Shown: one piece after another, positions 17,380 to 26,831 of the stretch | Position numbering within the stretch: the first letter of the stretch is position 1 | Layout of the letters: the number at the start of each line of letters is the position of its first letter | DNA from: Bacillota bacterium | GTDB taxonomy: Bacteria; Bacillota; Clostridia; Lachnospirales; Lachnospiraceae | Length of the DNA: 64,000 bases | Reading direction: 5' to 3' | Assembly (NCBI GenBank): GCA_023411555.1 | Contig: JAEYOQ010000017.1 | Span: forward strand, 6,921 to 70,920 | Translations under genes and position numbers: made by a program | The notes under the pieces: generated by a model | Seen by the model: only the letters and a program-made list of their open reading frames with translations | Database searches by the model: none | Told to the model about the DNA's origin: nothing

Positions 17380-18429
17380 ATGAAACGAATTACAATGCAA
17401 GATGTTGCTAATGAGCTTAATATATCCAGAGTTACTGTATGGAAGGTCTTAAATAATCAGCCTGGTGTTTCTGATGTTTTAGCGAATCAAATATATAATA
17501 AAGCAAGAGAAATGGGTTACTTTAAGCAAGGCCAGCCCAGTAAAAGTCCTGTACTTTCCTCGCCAGAAACCTCGGATCTTAAGGATGCCGCAATCAACAC
17601 CGTCTCTGTGGTTGTTTCCCGTCCGGAATCAGCACAATTCTGGATGAATATCATACACCAGATCGCAAAGGAGTTGGATAAATCCGGAGTAAATCTAATG
17701 TATATATACCTTCCAAGTAAAATGACCCCAGGCTATACCCTCCCCAGTGCCCTAACCAATGGTTCCATACAAGGGATGGTGGTGTTAAATGTTTACGATT
17801 ATGATCTGATTAGTGCTTTGAATGAACTGAAAACCCCAAAGATCTTTCTTGATATGGTGGCTGATCTTCCCTATGACAGGCTAACCGGAGATTTATTCTT
17901 ATTAGAAGGTAGAACCTGTATACGAAAGATCACAAATGAAATTATTCAAAGAGGTCGTACAGAAATCGGCTTTATTGGTGATACCCACTATGCAATTACC
18001 AATAAAGAACGCTATGAGGGTTATCTGGAAGCCATGTCTCAAAATCAATTGACTGTGAATCCGGATTTATGCCTGATAGGAGACATTGGTATTTATACCT
18101 ATCGGGAAGAAATTCATGCCTTTTTAGCCGGGCTTAAGAAGCTTCCACAGGCATTCGTCTGTGTCAGCGATTATGTTGCATATTTTGTTCTTCAATATCT
18201 GAATGATCATAATATACGTGTACCTGAGGATATCGCTATCTCCGGTTTTGACGCCAGCACCGAATATCCCGGTATTGCTGACCGGTTGACTACTGTTGAA
18301 GTTCAGACAAAAACTCTGGGTATACGTCTGGCAAAACAGCTTTTGTATCGCATCCAGTATCCCACCACTTCAACTGAAGTGACCTATATTAATTCTAGCA
18401 TTATATATGGTGAATCCACCAATTTTTGA
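17380..18429 (+). CDS. LacI family transcriptional regulator of the glycan locus
   Basis: 349-residue DNA-binding regulator. The N-terminal helix-turn-helix reads ITMQDVANELNISRVTVWKV, with hinge at about 45-60, followed by a periplasmic-binding-protein-like sugar sensor domain (about 70-345) with the FDASTEYPGIADRLTTVEV end typical of LacI/GalR proteins. I prefer ATG 17380, whose product begins MKRITMQDVA as in the family; ATG 17368 is an alternative, and neither ribosome site is ideal (GGGGAG three bases from the first, GAGGTG four bases from the second). It is divergent from the ABC-glycosidase operon, and repeated operator-like words lie between them. The effector is probably a sugar from mannoside breakdown, but this is inference. 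Confidence 0.92.
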   Translation: MKRITMQDVANELNISRVTVWKVLNNQPGVSDVLANQIYNKAREMGYFKQGQPSKSPVLSSPETSDLKDAAINTVSVVVSRPESAQFWMNIIHQIAKELDKSGVNLMYIYLPSKMTPGYTLPSALTNGSIQGMVVLNVYDYDLISALNELKTPKIFLDMVADLPYDRLTGDLFLLEGRTCIRKITNEIIQRGRTEIGFIGDTHYAITNKERYEGYLEAMSQNQLTVNPDLCLIGDIGIYTYREEIHAFLAGLKKLPQAFVCVSDYVAYFVLQYLNDHNIRVPEDIAISGFDASTEYPGIADRLTTVEVQTKTLGIRLAKQLLYRIQYPTTSTEVTYINSSIIYGESTNF

Positions 18430-18524
18430 TTAACTACTCGATAATAAAGTAAAAGCATTGCTCACCTTTGCTTTAATACCATTTTGCGAATTCCTAGGAA
18501 TCCGCATTTCTATTTTGTGACATA

Positions 18525-18577
18525 AAAAGGGAGCTTTTGCTCCATAGCTATTTAGCTATTTTGCAAAAGCCCCTTTG
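18525..18577. terminator. Bidirectional terminator between LacI-type gene and surface protein
   Basis: Strong stem AAAGGGAGCTTTTGC / GCAAAAGCCCCTTTG with one mismatch, enclosing a second small TAGCTA/TAGCTA stem. It lies between the convergent ends of the regulator (18429) and the InlB-repeat protein (18616). A second small stem, GCGAATTCC/GGAATCCGC (18486-18505), lies nearer the regulator. Confidence 0.65.
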
Positions 18578-18615
18578 AGCTGCCATGTAACCGTCACCTT
18601 GGGGGTTTTGTTTGG

Positions 18616-19659
18616 TTATCCCTCCAAGTCAGCCACGATGGGTGTTAATTTTAAATCTCCTGATATGTAAGGAGGTATCTCCATGTATGTACCAATGTTC
18701 TTCCCGTTAACCGTAATCTTCCATCCAGCGAAGGTAACACCTACCTCTGATTTGCTTGGATAAGCTGATGTAATCTCTGGGTAAGGAAGTTCCGTAGTCT
18801 TTCCTGCGGTATACTTTTTAATCGCTTTGGAAGGAAGCTTCACACCTTTTACTGTGGTATAGCTAATTTTGTATGACTTTGCTTGAACCCACTGAGCGTA
18901 AAGAGTCACGCCTTTGTTCTTAACATTAATATAGCTTGCTGAATCTCCTACTTGATAAAAACTATCGTAATCTGCAGCTTTTTTCGTACTCCAGCCTACA
19001 AACTTATAACCAGACTTCTTAAATCCACTCTTAGGCAAATTATAGTCATCGCTGATGACTCCATCTTTCATTTTACCTGTACCGCCATTTGCATTAAAGG
19101 TAATCTTATATCCCCATCTTGCTTTAAGCTTTACATCAATCCCCATACCTGGTTGATACTTGGTATACTTTGTATTATCGAGATACCAACCTAAGAATTC
19201 AGCGCCCTTTTTCGTCGGTTTAGGTAAGTCGAATGCCTGTGTGGAGGCATCAATCTTCTTGGCTTCAACCGCGCTTCCGCCGTCAGAATCATAAGTAATA
19301 AAGTACTCCTTCGCTGGATCAAAAACTACAATACTATAAGTGGTTTTGGCTCCGTTGTACTGAAGCTCAACGGATTTAAGGCCTGCCTGTTGAAAAGGTC
19401 TCCCCTCTGTCAGCTCTACTCCAGAATATGATTTAATCTGAGAGTTGTCCACGTTTTGCGTTGTTCCATCCGACAGGGTAGCTACAACAACCAACCCTTT
19501 TGTGGAATAACCCTCTCCAACATTATAGGCACACTTTTCCGGTAAAGTTTTAATCTCTAACGACTTTACTGTAGTTGCTGCGTTGGCGATTTTGATATTA
19601 GTACCTCCTAGTAATGTTGCGATAAACAACATACACAATACTGATAATACTTTTTTCAT
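18616..19659 (-). CDS. Secreted protein with Ig-like and InlB-type repeats
   Basis: 347-residue secreted protein. I start at ATG 19659, with AAAGG nine bases upstream; the ATG at 19668 abuts that site. A signal peptide (about 1-27, ending IANA) is followed by a bacterial Ig-like domain (about 30-112) and two or three Listeria-Bacteroides (InlB B-type) repeats, seen as EFLGWYLDN and FKKSGYKFVGWS units. There is no LPxTG sorting signal or membrane anchor, so it is released or held by partners. Such repeats occur in adhesins and surface enzymes of Gram-positives. Its promoter carries the CATGAAA direct repeats shared with the adhesin and LemA promoters, which points to control by the nearby LytTR regulator. 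Confidence 0.85.
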   Translation of the reverse strand: MKKVLSVLCMLFIATLLGGTNIKIANAATTVKSLEIKTLPEKCAYNVGEGYSTKGLVVVATLSDGTTQNVDNSQIKSYSGVELTEGRPFQQAGLKSVELQYNGAKTTYSIVVFDPAKEYFITYDSDGGSAVEAKKIDASTQAFDLPKPTKKGAEFLGWYLDNTKYTKYQPGMGIDVKLKARWGYKITFNANGGTGKMKDGVISDDYNLPKSGFKKSGYKFVGWSTKKAADYDSFYQVGDSASYINVKNKGVTLYAQWVQAKSYKISYTTVKGVKLPSKAIKKYTAGKTTELPYPEITSAYPSKSEVGVTFAGWKITVNGKNIGTYMEIPPYISGDLKLTPIVADLEG

Positions 19660-19770
19660 CTCTTCCATCCTTTCTATTTGTTTTCCGGCTTATGCAGCTC
19701 ATTACTTCATTATTCTCGGATGTCTTTCACTTTTCAATGGCTTGTGTATAGAGCGCATTCCTCAATATAT

Positions 19771-19834
19771 AATCTATCAGAAATTCCACAAAAAAACCGT
19801 CTACTGCATGAAACATGATTATTTCGACATGAAA
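19771..19834 (-). promoter_or_regulatory. LytTR-type binding site and promoter, copy 1
   Basis: Direct repeats CATGAAA at 19807-19813 and 19828-19834 start exactly 21 bases apart (two helical turns), as for LytTR regulators. The promoter-proximal copy is 27 bases from TGATAGATT (19771-19779 on the minus strand), a probable extended -10. No good -35 is present, which fits activator dependence. It drives the InlB-repeat protein at 19659. Confidence 0.7.
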
Positions 19835-19868
19835 AAATTGACTCCTATGAGGGAGGACCGCCATGATC

Positions 19869-19908
19869 AAAAGGGACATTCGCACAAATTTGTGCGAGTG
19901 TCCCTTTT
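19869..19908. terminator. Terminator after the large adhesin
   Basis: Long stem AAAAGGGACA-TCGCACAAA / TTTGTGCGA-TGTCCCTTTT with one mismatch and almost no loop, 20 bases after the adhesin stop. It ends in TTTT on the plus strand and, by symmetry, on the minus strand. Its core TCGCACAAAT resembles that of the hairpin at 24411-24442. Confidence 0.75.
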
Positions 19909-19928
19909 CAATGCATTCGTATGGATTC

Positions 19929-22900
19929 CTATTCCACTGTTACCTTTATCCTCTTATACACACCATTCTGTGCATATGCGTACACATAACAGGTTCCCTT
20001 TGCTTTTGCCGTAATCTTACCCTTGCTGTTTACGGTTGCTACCTCCTTGTCGGAGCTTTCATAGCGAATGACTGCTGTATGCTCCTTCAGCTCTTTGCCC
20101 TTTGGTAGAACCACCTTCCAGGTCACGGTCTTGGACTTTCCTTCTGTCAACTTTACCGATGCTGTATCCGAAGTTACCTTGGTCGGATTACCATATTTCT
20201 TACTCTCAGTAATTGTATGGATTACCTTAGAGGTTGCAATGATAACCTGCTCACCGTCAATGATCCGATAAGCCTTTACCTGGTACTTGTAATTGGTTCC
20301 CTTCTTCAGCTTCTTTACCGTATAGGTTTCGGTATCTGCCGGAAGCTTAGCTAGCTCCTTCATCTCTTCTCCGCATTTTCCGCCGTAGATCAGATATCCA
20401 TCCGCATTCGCAATTCTCTTATAGGATAAGGTTTGTTCGGTCTTGCCTGCCTCTGCTGTCAGACGTAGATGGCGGAAGTCCTGATAGGTCTGTATCTTTA
20501 AGCTATCCTGATAGGTCAGGGCATAGGTAGAGAATCTGTCGGTCTCAAAGGTAAATAAATGGGTTACCGGATCATAGGTTCCCTCTATCCTGTTTACTTC
20601 TCCGTTATGAACCCGAAGAACATAGAACTCCCTGCTTCTTGATCCATCTGTATTCCAAAATTCTTCCGGTACCTCGATGCTGATACTGATTTTATCCTTG
20701 GTCTCGGTAACCTTTGTCTCTTCCTGGCTACCAACCTGCTTATACAGAGTCAAATCAATATATAGAACGGGTAAATCCGCAGCCTTATTCTCTGTAATTC
20801 CATCTTTTGATGACAAGGTATCCTGAATTAGCTTCTTTTCTGCATCGCTGACCGAAGCACTGATGTCAGTAACCTTCAGTATGATCCTTGCATTCTCTCC
20901 TTCTGCTACCCTTCTCTGCTCCTCGGCAGTTAATACACTGGCCTTCAACTCATCACTGCTGTTGTTTACATTTACTGCCGGAGCACCTGCCTCCTTCTTT
21001 TGGTCCTTTTCTACTTTACCCTCGGATTTTTTCGCATTGTTAGAAGTAGAATCGGAGCCTGAACCGGAATCAGGGCTTGGGGTGGGTGTAGGACTTGGAG
21101 TGGGCGTAGGTACAGCTGTTACTGTAATGGTAAAGGTCTTGGTATAATCACTACCTGTGGCCAAACCATTTACAACCCTTGCCTTCACTGTGACAGTGCC
21201 TGCCGATGTTGCCCGGAAGGTATCTCCGCTAATGCTCGTTCCTGTACCGTTCGTATCTTCCACGCTCCAGGTTATGGTCTGGTTGGTTGCATTACTAGGA
21301 ATTATGATTCCTACAAGGGTCAGATTGGTGTCAGCCTGTACAGAGGTTCCATTGGTCATGGTAATGTCTGTTACAGGAATAAAGGTGACTGTCTTGCTTA
21401 TGCTCAAATCCATACCATCTATATTATTATCTGATACATCAAAGCTACTGCTTGCTCCGCTGTTGTAGCCCGCCGCACTTACCTCAATTGTATATGTACC
21501 TGTAGTAACATCGCTGATAATATATGCTCCATTTGAATCTGTATATACTGCGCTGCCTATATTGCTACTTCCACTCTTAAGCTGAACAAGAGCACCGGCA
21601 ATTGGGCTATTGGTCTCTCTGTCACGAATGATACCGCTGACGGTATAGGTTGGAGCCGGAATAAAAGCCGGTATAATAAAGGTAGTTTCCGGACCTGCCG
21701 TGTGGGTGTCTGTTTCCGCATACCGAACCATGTATCTACCGCTTGCCAATCCTGTGATTGCGCCGCCGCTAACAGATATTGCACCGCCACTGACAGTGAT
21801 TGAACTGCCGCTTACGTAGGTATAACTTGTATCGCCATCTTTCTTATACTCCATAGCGGTAGTCACACCAATGAGCTTGCCATCATTATTATCCGGGGTA
21901 GTGCATCCCACTACAGATATTTCTTCGGTAATGGCAAGGCCATCTGCCTTTGCGATGGTCCATGGAATTTCCTTGTCTGTGGTGGTATTATCGTTCCATA
22001 TATAACCGGGGATTAGTGTTGCTTTGGCGGTATAGTTACCCGCATCTTTCGCTTTATCTCCGACTAAGACATAGCCTTCGCCGCTTTCCACGCCGATTTG
22101 CTCGCTGTTGGTCCACTTAAGTCCGGTGTTGGCGGTAGGAATAGCAATTTGGGTTACTACTTCCGAAACTATTACTTCGGCATATTCTCCCGCCTTATGA
22201 GTTGCGGTGGCTTTTACGCGCACATAGTAGGTTCCTGCAGAAGGGACGGTGGTTTCTGTTTCGGTGCAATTCTTGGCACCAGTGAAGCTATTGTTACTAG
22301 CATATTCCATATCGGTGGATGTTCCGGTGATCTTTCCGTCTTTACCACCATAAGTGCTAGGTGCCACACCTTCAAGGCCTGTCGGAGCATCAGGCCCGTC
22401 TGCCTTTGCGATGCTCCAAGGAATTGACTTGTCTGTGGTGGTATTATTGTTCCATATATAACCGGGGATTAGTGTTGCTTTGGCGGTATAGTTACCCGCA
22501 TCTTTCGCTTTATCTCCGACTAAGACATAGCCTTCGCCGCTTTCCACGCCGATTTGCTCGCTACCGGTCCACTTGAGTCCGTTGTTGCCGGTAGGAATAG
22601 CGATTTTGGTTCCTTCTGCTGTATCAGGGAATATAATGGTTACGGTCAGGATATCTCCTGTGCCTCTAGCATTGGTAACGTTAGCTCCGGTGTATGTGAA
22701 TGTATTCTTTTCCACTCCGGAAAAGGTGTAGCCCTCATTTGCTTTTAATTTGAGTGTGGCCGTGTAGCCCGTGCTGCCGAGGAACTGCTTAGGGGCATTG
22801 CTCCAACTCACCGAACCAGTATAATTATTATCGGTCCTAATGTCTGTCATTGGTTTAGCACTAACTACTGGAGCATCCAATATACTTGTTAGATCCAAAT

Positions 22901-23222
22901 CCTCGTCTTTGACTGTAGTTCCCGTACTAGTTGCAAAAGTAAGGTATCTATAGTCTTTTATGCCTTCCTCTTTATATTCTTCTACCCGCGGCGTTCCACC
23001 GACATCAGTACTTGCCGTAACCTGCACCTTCGTATATTGACTCAAATCCGGTGCAGTGTTCATCGCCATACCGCCACCCTTAATAACAGGCGTACCACTT
23101 GGGATCGTGATTTTGCAGGAGTCTTTTTTATCGTTAATAATTGCGGTGCCGCCCGTGGCAGTGTTTTCTATCGTTCCGCCGGTAATTTCAAGGACGATTT
23201 CCGTCTCAGTAATTCCATAATA
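19929..23222 (-). pseudogene. C-terminal part of large surface adhesin, after in-frame TAG
   Basis: 1097 codons that continue, in the same frame and with no other stop, from the secreted beta-helix protein ending at 23223. The first 51 codons (YYGITETEIVLEITGGTIEN on) carry on its GGT-type repeats. Then come two nearly identical 152-residue units with GESGEGYVLVGDKAKDAGNY-like cores, a carboxypeptidase-regulatory-like domain (YTVSGIIRDRETNSPIAGAL), a Big_2-type Ig domain, a Pro/Thr/Ser linker, an FN3-like region and a final Big_2-like domain with no LPxTG. An ATG exists at 23069 but there is no signal peptide, so a separate product would not be exported. The simplest reading is one 1394-codon adhesin broken by a nonsense change; read-through or a sequencing error is also possible. 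Confidence 0.75.
21945..22611. repeat. Two tandem 456-base units in the adhesin gene
   Basis: About 210 bases at 21945-22155 recur at 22401-22611 with few changes; the offset of 456 bases equals 152 codons. The identical stretch runs through the GGTATAGTTACCCGCATCTT region. The flanking parts of each unit are more diverged. This suggests recent duplication or gene conversion within the adhesin, and a potential site for unit gain or loss. Confidence 0.8.
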
Positions 23223-24110
23223 CTACAGATAAATCGTACCCGTTGTGGCATCATCACTGGTGAGCTCAGCCTCGCCGCTGATGGAGATTTTGCCATTAAG
23301 ATGATTGTAAATCTCCCTCAATTTACCTTTCACTGTGCCACCGGAGATGTTCACACTAGCTGAACTAACGTTAAAAATTGCAGAACCAACGCCGCTTTCC
23401 ACTGTACCGCCAGTCACTTTTACACTACCAGATGCATAGTTACTAATGGCATTATGACTAGTACTTTTCACTGTGCCGCCTTCAACGACAACACCTTTGC
23501 TTCCATAATTAAAAATTGCCTCTTTTTTACTTTGCACCGTACCGCCTCTCACACTGATCAAGCCCGTAGAATAAATCGCTCTTTCATTGCTCGTCACCAT
23601 GCCACCCGTGATGCTCAAGCTAGTTCCATTGACGTAAATTGCATAAGCATGTTCAGCTCCTTCACCAGTATGAGTATTTTCCACGACACCACCAGCAAGT
23701 ATAAGATTTCCTTTGCTAATCTTAATCGTACCCCAAGATCCTAAATAGCAGCTAGTGACCAAGCCATTTTTGCTATCACTGCCATCGGTAATGGTCAGTG
23801 TACCAGCACCTTTATAATCAATAGCGCAATTACTGCCACCATCCAGCTTACATCCGTTTAAATCAAGGGTCAAGTTATTGATCTTTTCGATAGTGACTGT
23901 ACCTTCAAGTGTGATACCCGTCATCAGCTGAATGATCTCTCCCTCTCTAACTGCTTCAACTGCTTTTTTCAGGCTAGAATACGATTCACCGTTAATTTTG
24001 GCAACGGCCACATCAATCGCACTTGCCTGGGCCTGCTGATTTCTGCTCATGCCCAGAAAAATTAGTGTCATACAAAGTAAAATACCCACTTTTAATAACT
24101 TTTTGTTCAT
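23223..24110 (-). CDS. N-terminal part of large surface adhesin (secreted beta-helix)
   Basis: 295-residue secreted protein ending at TAG (23223-23225). The signal peptide (1-29, ending AQAS) is followed by an ESYSSLKKAVEAV motif and a series of short repeats of the GGTVKS / GGTVES type, which predict a right-handed beta-helix (pectate-lyase-like fold) often found in adhesins. The repeats continue in frame beyond the TAG. AAGGAGG lies seven bases from ATG 24110. If translation stops at the TAG, only a truncated beta-helix is secreted. Its promoter has the shared CATGAAA repeats, so this gene is probably activated by the LytTR regulator at 28555. Confidence 0.8.
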   Translation of the reverse strand: MNKKLLKVGILLCMTLIFLGMSRNQQAQASAIDVAVAKINGESYSSLKKAVEAVREGEIIQLMTGITLEGTVTIEKINNLTLDLNGCKLDGGSNCAIDYKGAGTLTITDGSDSKNGLVTSCYLGSWGTIKISKGNLILAGGVVENTHTGEGAEHAYAIYVNGTSLSITGGMVTSNERAIYSTGLISVRGGTVQSKKEAIFNYGSKGVVVEGGTVKSTSHNAISNYASGSVKVTGGTVESGVGSAIFNVSSASVNISGGTVKGKLREIYNHLNGKISISGEAELTSDDATTGTIYL

Positions 24111-24238
24111 ATACTACCTCCTTTAATTATTTTATCATAATAATGACTAATCAAGCTTTAAGCCAGTTCACAAAAAGTGATATCCACTTACCAAGATAAG
24201 CAACTCTAAGATTTAATGCATTGATTTTCACCTTATTT

Positions 24239-24303
24239 AATCTATCATATATTTTAAATGTAAATTCATTTTTTGCATGAAACATCAAAATTTCGACATG
24301 AAA
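24239..24303 (-). promoter_or_regulatory. LytTR-type binding site and promoter, copy 2
   Basis: CATGAAA at 24276-24282 and 24297-24303, start-to-start 21 bases. The proximal copy is 28 bases from TGATAGATT (24239-24247 on the minus strand). Transcription would begin near 24232, about 120 bases before the adhesin start. Confidence 0.7.
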
Positions 24304-24410
24304 TTTAATTTAGGTAATCTTTATAAGCATTTTATAACAATTTATAAGCATTTTCGGTATAAGCATTTTCTTGCGTTCGCTCCCACTATTTTGAGGTGTA
24401 GCACTGGGTA

Positions 24411-24442
24411 GGGTCTTTCGCACAAATAAGTGCGAAAGACCC
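24411..24442. terminator. Perfect 13-bp hairpin
   Basis: GGGTCTTTCGCAC / GTGCGAAAGACCC with loop AAATAA. No long T-run follows on either strand. It lies just after the adhesin relic and probably ends transcription arriving from the protease gene. Confidence 0.6.
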
Positions 24443-24444
24443 TT

Positions 24445-24590
24445 CTAGTTGCCTGTTGCGCCGTCTATGGCAGTTTTAAGCTCTACGAAGCTATAGATTC
24501 CCTATACGCTTCTTCCGCTGTTGCTGACAGCAGCATAGTGATCAATACCATGCTCAGCACAAAAAGCATAAATAGCATTCGTTTTTTCAT
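24445..24590 (-). pseudogene. Relic of a secreted surface protein
   Basis: From ATG 24590, with GGAAG and good spacing upstream, a 35-codon frame encodes MKKRMLFMLFVLSMVLITML and an ATAEEA cleavage-like region, then stops at 24483. In a shifted frame the text goes on as GIYSFVELKTAIDGATGN and stops at 24445. This resembles the ESYSSLKKAVEAV segment just after the signal peptide of the neighbouring adhesin. The two frames differ by one base of shift. I read it as the 5' stump of a second adhesin gene, frameshifted and lacking its body. A short secreted peptide is an alternative. Confidence 0.45.
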
Positions 24591-24708
24591 AACAGTTCTT
24601 CCTTCTCGGGTGAGTTTGCAGTAATCCTGCATCTATTTCTTCTGATTGCACCAATCAGAGCTTGGCTCATGTTAATCGCGTCTTTTTTGATTTAGGATAA
24701 TTTACCTT

Positions 24709-26733
24709 CTACTCCACGCTGGTTATTATCTGTCCATCGGTTGATTCAAAGGTTACAGGAGCAGAGTAGGCTACATTGCCCTGACTGTCTTGCATGATGT
24801 ACATCATGATAAATAAGCCATCGCCAAGCTCGATCTCAGAAAATGCAGTTTCAGGGGTCACTGTAATGGTGTCAATGGGAACAGCGGTCAGTTCGCCATC
24901 GCCGCTGATTGCCGTTGCATAATGAACGGTTTGGATCTCGTCACCTTCCACTAGGTACCTGAGATTTTTATCCGCTGCACCGCTTTCATCCAGCGGCTTT
25001 CTGGCACCCTCTATGTAATATTCTCCTGTCTCAAAGTCATAGATAACCATAAGGTTATAATCCTCACCATTTAGCAGAATCGGCACCGTATACTGATTAT
25101 AGTTTTCTCCCTCATAGGCAATCTCCATATAGCATAGGGCACCATCCAGGCTACCCCATACGCCACGGAAGTTATCCTTAAATACGCCGTTCTCCCAATC
25201 CGCTACAATATCGTTGTCAGAGCCCAGGCAGAGCATGATATCCTCCTCTGGATCAGCATAGTAAAGCTCGAAGGTTATGGACGAAAGAATGTCTATCGCT
25301 TCACTACCCAGCGTAAGGGTGGAATTACCGTTCTCATCCACGGTTAAGGGCATATCCTGCCAGTTTACGCTGTTTAGGGTCAACAGCTCGGGCAGGGAGC
25401 TGTAATTCATCTGGGAGAGATAGTCCATACCCTCCTCGGAAAGCTCACCGGTTAAACCATAGGCATACAGATATTTAAAGGATGCGGCAGGGCCGATGTC
25501 CATATAGGTATTGAAGTCCTCCACATCACCGTTATAGCTGTAATAGCAGGAAAGTCCTACCGAGTCCGGACGATATTTCCCGTTTACCTTATACACAACA
25601 CAATCGGCAAGCGCAGCAGAGACTGCCCCTGAGGTCTGGGGCAGCAATTCTGAGGATTTTAAGGCAAGACTTCCTAGATCCGTCATATTGGTATAACCCT
25701 GCTCACGGGTATTACCACCGTAGTTTTCAACACTATTTGCAATTTTGGAAAAACGGGCGAAGAATGCCGGGTTTTCTACTGCTGAAGACAAGGCTTCCTT
25801 GCCGAAATCATCATAAGCGGCAAGGAGACCGGCCACCTTGGAGAGATCGGTAACCGACAGAGTAATATTGTCCTCTGTCCCAACCTCCTTGCATCCCTCT
25901 TCATAGCTGTCACAAATCACCTTGGCCAGCTTCAGCGGTTCCATATCCGGGGTCCCGGCTAGTGCTCCTATCCAACCGCTATAGAGCCAACCGTTCCCCG
26001 GCTCTACCTCCTGGGATGCCACAAGATATTTACCGATATCGGAGAAGGCATAGGCCGTATCTACTGTTGCCATTAGGCAAGTGTCAAAGCCGATGATGTC
26101 TACCGGCTGATTCTGTGGATTTTCTCCGAAGGTTTCTAAAAATGCCTGATACATCTCTGCTAGACTTAAAGAATCCATACCATACAGCTCATCGAAGGCC
26201 GCACCCGATACTGAGCCACCTCCGTGGTTCCAAAAGACTACAGCAGTACGCTTGGCAGGATAGTTTTCCTTCGCGAAGGTCAGAAAGTCCTTCAGTGTCT
26301 GGGCATCACCCATACTGGCGGAGGGAAGCTCTTCAATGGGTTGCAGCCCGTTATGGTCATAGAGATAGCGCCCCATCGTATCCGCACTGATTAGTTCATT
26401 TTGCCAGACAGAGGCTCCACCGGTCTGGATGACTACCTTCACATTCTCCGGTAGCTTCACCTCCATCAGCTCTACCAGATCATCCGTGGCGGCGCCGTAA
26501 TTGGTTTCCAGGTCACTTCCGCATAGATACCAGTAGATGGCCCACTCCGTGTCTGTAGACACACGGTTATGGGGAGACTGGGAATCACCGGATGATATAT
26601 CCTCTAAATTATCCATATCCTCTGTCGGTATACTGTCTTCCGTAGAGCAAGCTGCAAAAGACGTTACTATCGCGAAAGACAGCAAAACGAATAGAGCACT
26701 TCTCCAAATAGCCCCTTTTATTCTATGCTTCAT
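24709..26733 (-). CDS. Clostripain-family (C11) cysteine peptidase, lipoprotein
   Basis: 674-residue surface protease of family C11. The signal peptide ends in lipobox FAAC with Cys29, so it is lipid-anchored outside the cell. The caspase-like catalytic domain has the His in VVFWNHGGG (H170) and the Cys in IIGFDTCLMA (C219). WAIYWYLCGSDLE at the domain start is also typical. These enzymes cut after Arg or Lys. A beta-rich region (about 440-674) follows the catalytic domain. AGGAGG precedes ATG 26733. It lies 98 bases after the zinc-ribbon/SHOCT gene, separated by a stem-loop, and probably belongs to the LemA transcription unit or is read through from it. Processing of surface proteins encoded nearby is possible but unproven. 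Confidence 0.9.
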   Translation of the reverse strand: MKHRIKGAIWRSALFVLLSFAIVTSFAACSTEDSIPTEDMDNLEDISSGDSQSPHNRVSTDTEWAIYWYLCGSDLETNYGAATDDLVELMEVKLPENVKVVIQTGGASVWQNELISADTMGRYLYDHNGLQPIEELPSASMGDAQTLKDFLTFAKENYPAKRTAVVFWNHGGGSVSGAAFDELYGMDSLSLAEMYQAFLETFGENPQNQPVDIIGFDTCLMATVDTAYAFSDIGKYLVASQEVEPGNGWLYSGWIGALAGTPDMEPLKLAKVICDSYEEGCKEVGTEDNITLSVTDLSKVAGLLAAYDDFGKEALSSAVENPAFFARFSKIANSVENYGGNTREQGYTNMTDLGSLALKSSELLPQTSGAVSAALADCVVYKVNGKYRPDSVGLSCYYSYNGDVEDFNTYMDIGPAASFKYLYAYGLTGELSEEGMDYLSQMNYSSLPELLTLNSVNWQDMPLTVDENGNSTLTLGSEAIDILSSITFELYYADPEEDIMLCLGSDNDIVADWENGVFKDNFRGVWGSLDGALCYMEIAYEGENYNQYTVPILLNGEDYNLMVIYDFETGEYYIEGARKPLDESGAADKNLRYLVEGDEIQTVHYATAISGDGELTAVPIDTITVTPETAFSEIELGDGLFIMMYIMQDSQGNVAYSAPVTFESTDGQIITSVE

Positions 26734-26784
26734 ATATTCCGTTCCTCCTAAACTAGTTATGATACTTTCCTGGTTCTAAAATTT

Positions 26785-26819
26785 GGGGCTGTTGTATATA
26801 TACCTAGTACTACAGCCCC
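26785..26819 (-). terminator. Stem-loop between SHOCT gene and C11 protease
   Basis: Perfect 8-base stem GGGGCTGT / ACAGCCCC with a 19-base loop, followed on the minus strand by AAATTTTAG. The weak T-run suggests partial termination. Confidence 0.5.
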
Positions 26820-26831
26820 ATAGTCATTTCG

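Noticed and set aside
19929..23069. Independent 1046-residue protein starting at ATG 23069
   Set aside because: No ribosome site or signal peptide, and repeats continue in frame from the upstream secreted protein, so it is treated as the downstream part of one broken gene.
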